64,000 nucleotides of DNA, from the NCBI RefSeq assembly GCF_001280595.1, contig NZ_LITU01000075.1, positions 78,219-142,218 on the forward strand. The letters run 5' to 3'. The notes under the pieces were generated by a model that saw only the letters and a program-made list of their open reading frames with translations, ran no database searches and was not told the DNA's origin. Source of the stretch: Paenibacillus xylanivorans. GTDB lineage: Bacteria > Bacillota > Bacilli > Paenibacillales > Paenibacillaceae. The translations under genes were made by a program, and so were the position numbers. Position 1 is the stretch's first letter, and each line of letters starts with the position of its first letter. Positions 34,264 through 42,366 of the stretch are shown piece after piece.

Positions 34264-35072
34264 AATGCCAGCTCCTTCAGCATTGTAGAATAATCCGGAA
34301 GGTCTGTCTTCACGTCCTCACGTGTGGACACCAGCGTACGATCCTGCACTACGCTATCATCCGGTAAGACAACAACATCTTGCTTATCCCATGTCTGTTG
34401 GAACAGGATAAGCAGATCATGCTTGCTGACAGGTACCGGATGAGCCAGATGAATGAGGCCGCTAACGGGGGACGACAGATAATGATCTACCCATTTGGCC
34501 AGTTCAAGAGTGGTCACCCCATTCCAGAAGACACGCGTATACCCGCCAACTTCGCCTGTACAAGACATGAACCAGTGCATCAGACCGATACCGCCCTTCC
34601 GAATTTCAGGTCCAATTATGGACGTGCGGATCGTCAGATGTCCAGCATCCAGGACTTCACCCAGTGCTTTCGTGATCGCATAAGAAGATGTTCCATCGGT
34701 AACATCGTCCTCCCGGTAGCCCCCCCGGTCCCCACTAAACACACAATCTGTACTGATGTGAATCAGACGTGCACCGATCGTATCAGCGACCCGCCGCAAA
34801 CGATGCGGCAGAAATCCGTTAATGTGATAAGCGGTAATTCTGTCTTCATCTGCAAAGCTGTTCAAGACACCTACAGCGTTAACGATGACATCCGGATGTA
34901 CCGCCTCCACCAGACGGTCGACCATAAAGCAGTCATTTACATCTAGTAGAAGACCGTTAGAATCCGAGACATCCCGGCTCGTGTAAAAGACGCTATGCAC
35001 GCCTTGACGGCGGAAATAGTCGACCAAGACATGGCCGGCCATTCCGTTCCCCCCAAGTATCAGCAGTTTCAT
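34245..35072 (-). CDS. RmlD-like nucleotide-sugar 4-ketoreductase
   Basis: A 275-residue SDR protein of the RmlD substrate-binding family. LLILGGNGMAGHVL (glycine motif), NAVGVLNSFADED, HISTDCVFSGDRGGY and YAITKALGE are seen. RmlD-type enzymes reduce a 4-keto sugar nucleotide. Placed directly after the UDP-GlcNAc 4,6-dehydratase/5-epimerase gene and in the same operon as a 2-epimerase, it probably reduces the 4-keto intermediate of a UDP-L-6-deoxy-N-acetylhexosamine. It lacks the C-terminal cupin part that makes CapF/WbjC-type reductases about 370 residues long. Overlaps its neighbours by 4 and 19 nt. Confidence 0.83.
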   Translation of the reverse strand: MKLLILGGNGMAGHVLVDYFRRQGVHSVFYTSRDVSDSNGLLLDVNDCFMVDRLVEAVHPDVIVNAVGVLNSFADEDRITAYHINGFLPHRLRRVADTIGARLIHISTDCVFSGDRGGYREDDVTDGTSSYAITKALGEVLDAGHLTIRTSIIGPEIRKGGIGLMHWFMSCTGEVGGYTRVFWNGVTTLELAKWVDHYLSSPVSGLIHLAHPVPVSKHDLLILFQQTWDKQDVVVLPDDSVVQDRTLVSTREDVKTDLPDYSTMLKELALWMEQS

Positions 35073-36055
35073 GACAGAAATCCTCCGCGGTGCAGAATGT
35101 CACGAATCTCCCGTTTGGTCATCAGCTGATGTTCCGAACTAAAACTACTGAAAGAAACAGGGGGACAATTGGTGTAATGCTCCTTCAGCCCCGGAATACC
35201 CAGTGTAGGCAAAATCACCAAATATTGCTCATCGTATACAACTGTAGTCATGCTCTCGAATTCACTCATCAAAATTTCATGAATCTTCTCACCAGGTCGG
35301 GTGCCACGCTCCACAATGGACACATTCTCCACACCCGAATCCTCAATCAGTACTTCTGCCAGATCCACGATTTTGCAGGTTGGCATCGTCATGACAAAAA
35401 TCTCACCACCGACACTTTCCACCGAAGCTTTGAACAGCAATGTGATCGCATCTTTCAGGGTAAGAAAGAATCGAGTCATTTTCATATCCGTGATGGATAC
35501 TTGACCTTTGGAACGAATCTGATTCTTGAATAAGTGTACGACACTGCCATTCGTTCCAAGTACATTCCCACCACGTACAGTGACAAACCGCGTATTGCTA
35601 TGCAGCAGATTGGCATATACGATCAACTTCTCGCCGATCGCCTTCGTCATGCCATAGAAATTGGATGGATTGGCGGCCTTGTCAGTGGAGATATATATGA
35701 CCTTTTCTACCTGATTTTCAATTGCGGCTTCAATGACATTCTGTGTGCCGATCACATTAGTTTTGAGTGCTTCATACGGTTGGTCTTCACATACCGGCAC
35801 ATGCTTAAGCGCTGCGAGATGAAATACATAATCCACATGCTGACAGGCAACGGTTAAGGCATCCTTGTCTCGAATATCACCAATGCGAAAATGAAGACGC
35901 GGGTCTTCGAATTCACGACTCATTGCCACTTGGCTGGACTCATTCCGGGAGTAAACAATAATCTCCTTGGGCTGCTGGGGCAGCAGTTGAGCCACAAGTT
36001 CATAACCCCATGATCCCGTACCGCCAGTCACGAGTATACGCTTATTTTCAAACAT
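35069..36055 (-). CDS. UDP-GlcNAc 4,6-dehydratase/5-epimerase (CapE/WbjB/FnlA type)
   Basis: A 328-residue polysaccharide-biosynthesis SDR (PF02719). ILVTGGTGSWGYEL is the NAD(P) motif, IGDIRDKDAL follows, then YISTDKAANPSNFYGMTKAIGEK with the catalytic YxxxK, and later TMPTCKIVDLAEVL. Enzymes of this type open the pathway to UDP-L-FucNAc or UDP-L-QuiNAc by dehydrating and epimerising UDP-GlcNAc. ATG 36055 has TTGGAGGGAAAATGC upstream; it overlaps the 2-epimerase stop by 8 nt. The longer frame to 36100 is inside the neighbour. Confidence 0.9.
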   Translation of the reverse strand: MFENKRILVTGGTGSWGYELVAQLLPQQPKEIIVYSRNESSQVAMSREFEDPRLHFRIGDIRDKDALTVACQHVDYVFHLAALKHVPVCEDQPYEALKTNVIGTQNVIEAAIENQVEKVIYISTDKAANPSNFYGMTKAIGEKLIVYANLLHSNTRFVTVRGGNVLGTNGSVVHLFKNQIRSKGQVSITDMKMTRFFLTLKDAITLLFKASVESVGGEIFVMTMPTCKIVDLAEVLIEDSGVENVSIVERGTRPGEKIHEILMSEFESMTTVVYDEQYLVILPTLGIPGLKEHYTNCPPVSFSSFSSEHQLMTKREIRDILHRGGFLS

Positions 36056-37139
36056 GCATTTTCCCTCCAAGCAGAAATTTGACCACTTTACTGGATACAT
36101 CTGTTGCTTTGTAACCCTGCGGGCATTCCCAGTCGTTTGGCATTTCGGTCATCACTTTTACACAGCCCGCAATACGCTCCGCATCCAGACCCGAGACCAC
36201 ATTACTGCCGCAATCCACCGTCTCTGGCCGTTCCGTCGTACGACGCATGGTCACTGTAGGCACCCCCATGATGCAGCACTCCTCCTGAACGGTACCGCTA
36301 TCCGTGAGTGCACAGCGTGCATGTCGTTCCAACATGACGAAGTCGAAAAATCCGAATGGCTCGTGAAATTCCACCAGCGGATTCATCTCCAGTTGCAGAT
36401 GCTCGGCAATGCGAATAGCCGTTCGAGGGTGGATGCTGCATATGACTCGCATGGCATGTTCCTCAGCAACCTGATTCAAGCCTTTCATGATCTCCAGCAA
36501 ATGAGGGGGATGGTCGACATTCTCCGCCCGATGGGCCGTAACCAGAAAATATTGCCCGGACTTCAGCATCAATTTTTTCAGTATTTTGCTGGAACTTACC
36601 TGTGTGTCGTAGTGACGCATCACTTCATAGATCGGATTTCCTGTCAGCACAATTCGGCGACTGGGAACCCCTTCACTAACCAGATGTTTCTTGCTCTGTT
36701 CGGTATATGGCATATTAATGGTAGAAATGGCGTCGATAACCCTGCGATTTTTCTCTTCGGGCACATCCAGGTCAAAGCATCGATTGCCTGCTTCCATATG
36801 AATGACGGGTATGCCCATCCGTTCAGCCAGCACAGCGCATAATGCACTGTTCGTATCACCGAGCAGCAGCACTTTATCCGGTTTCTCCTGATTTAATAAA
36901 TCTTCCATTTGCGTAAACATCGAGGATAACTGTCGACCCAACGAGGCTGCTTCGTCCTGAAGAACGTAGTCCGGCGCCCGCAAGCCCATTTCCTTGAAGA
37001 AAAGACCGCTGAGACTTTCCGTGAAGTTCTGTCCCGTGTGTACCAGAATATGTTTGGACGCGTACTGGTCCAGCTTGGAAATGATCAGGCTGAGACGTAT
37101 AATTTCAGGTCGCGTACCCAGCACCGTCATGATCTTCAT
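36048..37139 (-). CDS. UDP-N-acetylglucosamine 2-epimerase-type enzyme (WecB/CapG/FnlC-like)
   Basis: A 363-residue non-hydrolysing 2-epimerase. VLGTRPEIIRLS, LVHTGQNF, HMEAGNRCFD, VTAHRAENVDHPP and TDSGTVQEECCIMGVPTVTMR are characteristic. With the 4,6-dehydratase/5-epimerase and reductase it completes a three-enzyme route to a UDP-L-deoxy-amino sugar (CapEFG or WbvBRD logic). ATG 37139 has AAGGCAGGGATGACG upstream; ATG 37157 overlaps the preceding stop by ATGA but has no ribosome-binding site, so both remain possible. Confidence 0.9.
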   Translation of the reverse strand: MKIMTVLGTRPEIIRLSLIISKLDQYASKHILVHTGQNFTESLSGLFFKEMGLRAPDYVLQDEAASLGRQLSSMFTQMEDLLNQEKPDKVLLLGDTNSALCAVLAERMGIPVIHMEAGNRCFDLDVPEEKNRRVIDAISTINMPYTEQSKKHLVSEGVPSRRIVLTGNPIYEVMRHYDTQVSSSKILKKLMLKSGQYFLVTAHRAENVDHPPHLLEIMKGLNQVAEEHAMRVICSIHPRTAIRIAEHLQLEMNPLVEFHEPFGFFDFVMLERHARCALTDSGTVQEECCIMGVPTVTMRRTTERPETVDCGSNVVSGLDAERIAGCVKVMTEMPNDWECPQGYKATDVSSKVVKFLLGGKMHV

Positions 37140-37153
37140 CGTCATCCCTGCCT

Positions 37154-38749
37154 TCATCGTCTATTGGATGCTCTCCGGCGAACCAGGCTTCGTCTGGTTT
37201 TGCCAGGTGCACGTTTGCGAGCAGACGGTTGCCCTATGCGCACACGCTTCTTTTTGCTTACCTTCCGCTTTCTCCTGCCTGTTCCCGTCCCCCGTTTCCC
37301 TCCATCACGAATCCTGCTGCGATGAGACGGTCGCCGGTGACGACTCCGTCCCGTACTGCTGCTTGAGCGGGAATCTGTTGCTTCGTGGACAGACTGACCT
37401 ATCACAATCGGAGGTAACGGTGAGAGCGGAAACGCCTGGAACACAGTCAGTGGAAGTAAAAGCGCCCGAACCGTAGCTGATTCCAGAACCAGCACGGTTC
37501 GCAATCCCCCCTCACCCCATGCGTACACTGGACCATTCGGAGGCTGAATATACGGAAACCATCCGGGAAAACGCATTAACCACTGTGTCACCATCGTATG
37601 CAGCTTTGCCCTGTAGGTTTCAATACCGTACAGCTTTTCCGCTTCTGTCCGATTACGCCATCCGGTATCGGAGGCAAGTTCGGGATCATTCAGCAAGGTT
37701 GTTGCCAGCGTGACCAGCGCTTGACTCTCACCAGGCGGAGCCAGAAATGCGCCACTGCCTACGGATTCCAGCAATTCCTTCAGTCCGCCTTGAGCAAAAG
37801 CGATAACCGGTTTGGCGAAATAAATTCCCTCCAGCGCGGTCATTCCAAATCCTTCTTTGACCATACTCGGGATGACAACGATATCCATGGCCGTATATGC
37901 CAGCGATACGTTCTCTTCGAATTTGGTAAAGGTGAACCTGCGATAGTAACCTGACTTTTTCACCCGTGACACACACTCGTCATAGTACTTTTTGTCCGCT
38001 GATGTGCCAATGATCCAGAAACGGCAGCGTGAATGGACCTCACACAATTGCAGCGCCATATCGATAAACGGTTTTAGACCTTTGGCATCATATATAAAAG
38101 AAGAGATATAACCGATACAGATTTGCGATGGCTTGAAACCAAGCTCTTTGCGTTTGCGTTCCCGCAAGTGCACCCATCGGTCCGGGTCCGGCAGAGACGG
38201 GTCCCAGGTTGGAGAGATCACGGTGAGTTTATCGCTCATGCCAGCTTGTTTGAATGGAGCTGCCGCCGTTTCGGATATGCCTAAGATCCAATCCGAGTAA
38301 CGACCAATCATCTGTACCGCCTCGGTTGTATGTTCATTCGCCTGAATAATTTCGGTAATCTTCCAGATGACCGGAATTTGCAGAGACTTCGCTGCTACAG
38401 CTGGCATCACATTGACACAGGTATTCGTTAACACCATTTCAGGCGCAGTCTCCCGGATCAGGGAGACCACCTCCTGGAAGGCTGGTGAGTGGCGAAGCTG
38501 TTCTGCATCCATTGCGATCCCCCGGTAAGGTGTGTACACACCGTGAAGCATCGGCAGGAAACATATTTTGACCTGGATATCGAATCTCCGCGCAAGTCCG
38601 GCGAGCTTTCCTTCCTGAGGGACCACAAGTACACAATCGAAGATGGTACCCATTTCCCTCATAAAATGAAGCAGCAGTTTCTCCGCCCCCGTAATGCTGC
38701 GGGTGTTGCACACATGTGAAAACAACATGAGTTTAGGTTTAATCGCCAT
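37154..38749 (-). CDS. GT4-family glycosyltransferase with Arg/Lys-rich C-terminal tail
   Basis: A 531-residue protein. The first 400 residues form a GT-B transferase (FSHVCNTRSITGAEKLLLHFM, LTNTCVNVMPAVAAK, GYISSFIYDAKGLKPF, PSMVKEGFGMTALEGIYFAKPVIAFAQGG with the E-x7-E motif). The last 130 residues are extra: a Pro/Val-rich stretch, a Ser/Arg segment and a highly basic end (KVSKKKRVRIGQ, KRAPGKTRRSL). The basic tail resembles the basic N-terminal half of the protein at 41366. ATG 38749 has AGGG 10 nt upstream; a GTG at 38794 lies inside a perfect AAGGAGGT and is too close. The start is therefore uncertain. Confidence 0.82.
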   Translation of the reverse strand: MAIKPKLMLFSHVCNTRSITGAEKLLLHFMREMGTIFDCVLVVPQEGKLAGLARRFDIQVKICFLPMLHGVYTPYRGIAMDAEQLRHSPAFQEVVSLIRETAPEMVLTNTCVNVMPAVAAKSLQIPVIWKITEIIQANEHTTEAVQMIGRYSDWILGISETAAAPFKQAGMSDKLTVISPTWDPSLPDPDRWVHLRERKRKELGFKPSQICIGYISSFIYDAKGLKPFIDMALQLCEVHSRCRFWIIGTSADKKYYDECVSRVKKSGYYRRFTFTKFEENVSLAYTAMDIVVIPSMVKEGFGMTALEGIYFAKPVIAFAQGGLKELLESVGSGAFLAPPGESQALVTLATTLLNDPELASDTGWRNRTEAEKLYGIETYRAKLHTMVTQWLMRFPGWFPYIQPPNGPVYAWGEGGLRTVLVLESATVRALLLPLTVFQAFPLSPLPPIVIGQSVHEATDSRSSSSTGRSRHRRPSHRSRIRDGGKRGTGTGRRKRKVSKKKRVRIGQPSARKRAPGKTRRSLVRRRASNRR

Positions 38750-38810
38750 GGCCGCACGGACCCTGAATACGAATATGCAGGGTGCTGTGCACACCTCCTT
38801 CCGGACAGGA

Positions 38811-39950
38811 TTAAGGGAATATAATACTCAGCAGTTCGTTGATTCTTTTGCCATACGTGTGATCCTTCAATGTCCGTTCCAGCCCGCGAAGTGCAATCTC
38901 ACGGCGCTCTTTCTCATGCGAGAGATAGTATTCAACCTTATCGAGCAGCTCCTGAGGGGAAGAGTAGGTCTCGATCTCCACACCCGGTTTATAGAAACGT
39001 GCCAGATCATCCCGCGCATCGGTCAATTGAAGGGTCGTGGAAGCCGCAATTTCAAATGTTCTCGGATTCGGGGAGGCTGGTGGAATTTTAACATGGTTGT
39101 TGTTAACAGAATCGTCTTCGTGGGAGCGGTGAAGGTTGATGACTATTTTGGTACCGTTATAGACATCGTTCGTTTCCTGGGGACTCATCCAGCGACCCAG
39201 TTCGATCTTCTCACCGTAAGCAGCATAATCAGGCAGGCGATCCCACCAGATGCCGTTAAATACGGTATTGTGTGACATCAGCTGTGACATAATTGGATTG
39301 AAGAAATATACCCGGTTCCAGTAGGCCGAACCGATAAAGCTGACTTCCCGGTGGAGTGAAGATGGCGTCGTAATTGGGAAGTAGTGATTAGTGAATGCAG
39401 CAAAGGGCAGGTAGTGAACAGAAGGACAGCCGTTTTGTCGATACAACTCGACACAGTTCAGTTCCAATGTGAACACATGGTCGAAATGCTGAACTGTCTC
39501 AAGCGTCATATCCGTATAGTACGGATCATCCGTGAGCCAAATTGCCGTCTGAATGCCTGCTTGGCGAATCGCATCGAGATGCTCCAGCGGAATATCCATG
39601 CCATCCAGCACAAGCACCAGGTCAGGGCGGGTTTGCAGCGCAATTTCAGAAACAGGTTGACGCGGATCGGAAAGGGTTACCTGTGCAACCATGCCCTGCA
39701 ATGTTGCCATGATGGCTTCGTCCAGTGGGGAATATGGGAATCCCTTACCCGAAGATACATACAGCACGTGAAGCTGCCGGAAAGGCAATGGCTCCTGTGC
39801 ACAATTGACGATATAGTTGGCACGGCCGCGCAAATATCCTTCTTCCTTGCCCGCATCATATCCGGCATGCTGCCCGTTTTTGCGTGCTTGGTCAGCCAGA
39901 CTGAGCACTGGTGCATGAAACTTTCTCGTTTTACGGTGTTTGAGAGACAT
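38811..39950 (-). CDS. CgeB-like spore-maturation glycosyltransferase
   Basis: A 379-residue protein of the CgeB/DUF3880-glycosyltransferase group, GT-B-like enzymes associated with glycosylation of the spore surface in Bacillus. Blocks include RPDLVLVLDGMDI, TAIWLTDDPYYTD, HYLPFAAF, EVSFIGSAYWNRV, TKIVINLHRS and NPRTFEIAASTTLQLTDARDDLARFYKPG. The N-terminus is basic (LKHRKTRK) and holds a short aromatic/Gly tetrad repeat, HAGYDAGKEEGYLRG. ATG 39950 follows AAAGGAGTGGCGGT; the frame up to 40088 overlaps the previous gene. It is a paralogue of the next gene upstream. Acceptor unknown. Confidence 0.85.
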   Translation of the reverse strand: MSLKHRKTRKFHAPVLSLADQARKNGQHAGYDAGKEEGYLRGRANYIVNCAQEPLPFRQLHVLYVSSGKGFPYSPLDEAIMATLQGMVAQVTLSDPRQPVSEIALQTRPDLVLVLDGMDIPLEHLDAIRQAGIQTAIWLTDDPYYTDMTLETVQHFDHVFTLELNCVELYRQNGCPSVHYLPFAAFTNHYFPITTPSSLHREVSFIGSAYWNRVYFFNPIMSQLMSHNTVFNGIWWDRLPDYAAYGEKIELGRWMSPQETNDVYNGTKIVINLHRSHEDDSVNNNHVKIPPASPNPRTFEIAASTTLQLTDARDDLARFYKPGVEIETYSSPQELLDKVEYYLSHEKERREIALRGLERTLKDHTYGKRINELLSIIFP

Positions 39951-40012
39951 ACCGCCACTCCTTTTATTTTTAGGATAGGGTTCTCTAACTCTGCTGTCTT
40001 GCAGAAAGAGAT

Positions 40013-41107
40013 TTACACGTGCTCCAGCAGCTGAGCAATACGACGGGTGAACGTATGCTGGTTCAAAGTGGTGAGCAGCCCACGCCAAGCTAGGGCTTGC
40101 CGTTCCTCTTCATGGTGCAGATAATATTTGATTTTGTGCTGGAGTTCAGCCGCCGTTGTAAAGGTCTCGATGTCATATCCAGGCCGGTAGTAGCGTGGCA
40201 GATCATTGCGTGCATCCGTTATCTGCATCGTGCCGCAAGCACTGATCTCATACGTCCGCGGATTAATGGAATGACCTTCGAGATGATGTGTATTGCGATT
40301 GTCCTCTCCATTTTCGCAAGTTCGGTGAATGTTAATGACGATTTTGGCGCCGTTGTAATAATCCACTGTCGCTCCGGGATCAATCCAGCCTTCATGGATG
40401 AAGCGACCAAGAACATCGGAACGTGCCAGTCGGTTCCACTGACTGCCGGCAATAAACACCTTTTTGTCTGCCAGAAAAGGAGCCAGCTCGTCGAACAGCG
40501 CAATGCGGTTCCAGAACCCGGTGCCGATAAAACAAATGTCGTACTGATGCTGAGGAGCCGTACGCCTTGGTTGAAACATCCCCGGGTTCACTGCCAGCGG
40601 CATATAAATCACTCGATTCGCTCCATGTGCCGTATAGAAAGGTACGGCCGCCTCCTCATGCGTGAACACGACATCATAATGCTGGCAGATGGTTGTCGTA
40701 TCTTCGGTAAAATACGGGTCATCCACAAACCATACTGCTGTTCGAATTCCCAGTCCCCTTATGCCATTCACCTGTTCCAGATGATCGGGGGGAAATACGT
40801 GTAATCCATTCATGACCAGCACCAGATCGGGCCTGTGCTGGCTGGCATCCTGCAGCATGGTTGCCGGCGATCCCACAACACACTCACGTACAGATTGCTG
40901 CAATGCCAAAGTGACGCCTTCATCGATGGCATCGAACCCCTGCGGAATGTACAGCACTTTCATATCCCGCACGGTCGGCTCAAACATTTCCACTCGCTCC
41001 ATCATGGCTTGACAGCCGCCAAATCTGCGGCCTTCTGCATATCCACCGCGATACGCCGTCTCCGCTTCTGTAGGCGGTCGGTGTCGTCTTTTTGCCACAT
41101 CCTTCAC
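40013..41107 (-). CDS. CgeB-like spore-maturation glycosyltransferase (paralogue)
   Basis: A 364-residue CgeB-like protein parallel to its neighbour: RPDLVLVMNGLHV, TAVWFVDDPYFTE, YMPLAVNPGMF, DICFIGTGFWNRI, AKIVINIHRTCENG and NPRTYEISACGTMQITDARNDLPRYYRPG. The N-terminus KDVAKRRHRPP precedes a Tyr/Gly repeat YRGGYAEGRRFGG, the same kind of element as in the gene at 38811 and the protein at 41366. GTG 41107 has GAAGGAAGACAGG upstream. First gene of the long minus-strand operon after a 258-bp gap with a hairpin. Confidence 0.85.
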   Translation of the reverse strand: MKDVAKRRHRPPTEAETAYRGGYAEGRRFGGCQAMMERVEMFEPTVRDMKVLYIPQGFDAIDEGVTLALQQSVRECVVGSPATMLQDASQHRPDLVLVMNGLHVFPPDHLEQVNGIRGLGIRTAVWFVDDPYFTEDTTTICQHYDVVFTHEEAAVPFYTAHGANRVIYMPLAVNPGMFQPRRTAPQHQYDICFIGTGFWNRIALFDELAPFLADKKVFIAGSQWNRLARSDVLGRFIHEGWIDPGATVDYYNGAKIVINIHRTCENGEDNRNTHHLEGHSINPRTYEISACGTMQITDARNDLPRYYRPGYDIETFTTAAELQHKIKYYLHHEEERQALAWRGLLTTLNQHTFTRRIAQLLEHV

Positions 41108-41365
41108 CCTGTCTTCCTTCAGGAGATCCGATTTCAGATTCTCCCCGAGATTGGTGTTCCCTCTAAAGGATATGCCCCGGGGTCAGATGCATCATGGACG
41201 GGTGTCCTGCAAGGCGCAAAATTGGCGTCTGCCCTCCACATCCGCCTGCACGGGCATGTCCGCTTTTGCGGTAAAGCAAATAACCCGGAGGGATCTGTCC
41301 CCCCGGGCAATCGTCACACACTGGACATGCATCTATAACCATCAGGAAAATGCACACTTATTCTG
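41108..41365. other. Intergenic gap with hairpin splitting the glycan operon
   Basis: No gene is supported. On the minus strand CCCGG-GGG pairs with CCC-CCGGG (arms 41299-41307 and 41284-41292), followed by TTATTTG: a probable terminator or attenuator after the gene at 41366. Closer to the CgeB-like start there is a CATATCCTTTA sequence at 41164-41174, a poor match to the late-sporulation -10. Confidence 0.5.
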
Positions 41366-41707
41366 TTATTGCGCTTTGTAAGCCAGCTGATGTCCGTCCT
41401 CGAATCCCTTGGCGAAACCCGCGTTGAATCCCTCGTTGTACGCCTCGTTGTAGCCCTGGCTGTATGCACTGTCCGGGTTCGGATCGGTAGGGGTAGCCGG
41501 GACGAAAGGTTGTGCGGGCTTCGGACTCCGGTGCCGTCGAACCGCACGTTTCTTTTTTTTAAGCCACGCACTACGTCCTTTAAGAGTACGTTTGTGCAGT
41601 ATGCGCTTGCCTTTAACAGCACGCAGTTTACGAATTTTACGCAGACGGGCCCCGCGGGCAAGCAAAGCTCTTTTGGTTCTCAGACGTATTTTTTTCTTCT
41701 TTAACAT
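41366..41707 (-). CDS. Basic protein with C-terminal aromatic-x-x-Gly repeats
   Basis: Not a recognised family. The 113-residue protein has a very basic first half (MLKKKKIRLRTKRALLARG, then LKKKKRAVRRHR), a Pro/Ala/Thr linker (PAQPFVPATPTDPNPD), and a C-terminal run of eight four-residue units: YSQG, YNEA, YNEG, FNAG, FAKG, FEDG, HQLA, YKAQ. Such xxxG spacing forms helix-packing surfaces, as in FliH-like proteins. The same element appears in short form in both CgeB-like enzymes. ATG 41707 follows AGGAGGAGTGTTGAC. It follows three small helical proteins in a short operon. Possible roles are scaffold or spore-surface anchor (inference). Confidence 0.75.
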   Translation of the reverse strand: MLKKKKIRLRTKRALLARGARLRKIRKLRAVKGKRILHKRTLKGRSAWLKKKKRAVRRHRSPKPAQPFVPATPTDPNPDSAYSQGYNEAYNEGFNAGFAKGFEDGHQLAYKAQ

Positions 41708-41708
41708 G

Positions 41709-42008
41709 TCAACACTCCTCCTGTATGTTCCGGACCATGCGTATCGCATATCCAGAGTCTTTGAGCCATGGCGTTCCAGGCTCCCCATGCTGGATTTGGG
41801 CCAGTTGAATGCCCGTAACCATCCGGGACATCTCCTCTTGATAACGGCTCAGCAAACGAATATTCTCGGCCAGACTTCGGGCAGATACTTCCGAGTGGGC
41901 AGACACGCTCGCCACACTGTCCAGAATACGGGCGAGCGCCTGCTGACTGTGTGCAATCGATTCAATGAGGGCCAGTTTCGCTTCCTGCTCACGCCGCAAC
42001 AAACTCAT
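41709..42008 (-). CDS. Small helical protein, glycan island (99 aa)
   Basis: Unrecognised. A 99-residue protein, mostly amphipathic helix (EQEAKLALIESIAHSQQALARILDSVASV, then ARSLAENIRLLSRYQEEMSRM). The phrase IESIAHSQQALARILDS parallels ILTHIAHSHQQIARVLDA in the protein at 42367, so the two are distant paralogues. ATG 42008 overlaps the previous stop by 4 nt (ATGA). No signal peptide or membrane segment. Third gene of a four-gene set; likely forms coiled-coil assemblies with its neighbours. Confidence 0.75.
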   Translation of the reverse strand: MSLLRREQEAKLALIESIAHSQQALARILDSVASVSAHSEVSARSLAENIRLLSRYQEEMSRMVTGIQLAQIQHGEPGTPWLKDSGYAIRMVRNIQEEC

Positions 42009-42349
42009 TTTCCGAGATCCCCCATATCCATACCGCCAAACATGCCGCTGTCCATACCGCCCTCTTCACCATCGTCCTGCACCATAATGGCTTTCAAGTT
42101 GTTGCACAGTCCGGTTTCCATCCGGGTCAATCCTTCCAGTATTTCTACCAGCTGATCATGCATTTTGAGTGGCTCCGCTACCTGATCGCCATGGGTCAGA
42201 AAAGCTTCACCATTCAGATGATTCAGCGCCCAGTTCCTTACCTTCTCGGCTTCAATCGCCTTAGCCTCCAGAATGAGGGCAATATTCCACTGCATTTTGG
42301 CGGCTGCATCCAGCATAAGGATGAGGCTTTGTTCTCTGCTCATGTCCAT
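42005..42349 (-). CDS. Small helical protein with Gly/Met tail (114 aa)
   Basis: Unrecognised. A 114-residue protein with an N-terminal helix pair (REQSLILMLDAAAKMQWNIALILEAKAIEAEKVR), a middle helix with EILEGLTRMETGLCNNLKAIM, and a flexible acidic Gly/Met tail (MDSGMFGGMDMGDLG). The arrangement of helices resembles the proteins on each side, which suggests one family of three. ATG 42349 has AAGGCGGGTGA just upstream; ATG 42343 is an alternative. Probably a structural partner rather than an enzyme. Confidence 0.72.
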   Translation of the reverse strand: MDMSREQSLILMLDAAAKMQWNIALILEAKAIEAEKVRNWALNHLNGEAFLTHGDQVAEPLKMHDQLVEILEGLTRMETGLCNNLKAIMVQDDGEEGGMDSGMFGGMDMGDLGK

Positions 42350-42366
42350 TCACCCGCCTTCCGGGC

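Noticed and set aside
36054..36842. Long plus-strand open frame (262 codons) opposite the 2-epimerase gene
   Set aside because: Fully antisense to a gene with complete family motifs; no ribosome-binding site or family features.
39384..40034. Plus-strand open frame of 216 codons
   Set aside because: Shadow of the CgeB-like gene on the other strand; the composition is typical of antisense frames.
41108..41365. Small open frames in the gap between the basic repeat protein and CgeB-like genes
   Set aside because: They overlap the hairpin, lack ribosome-binding sites and show no conserved pattern.
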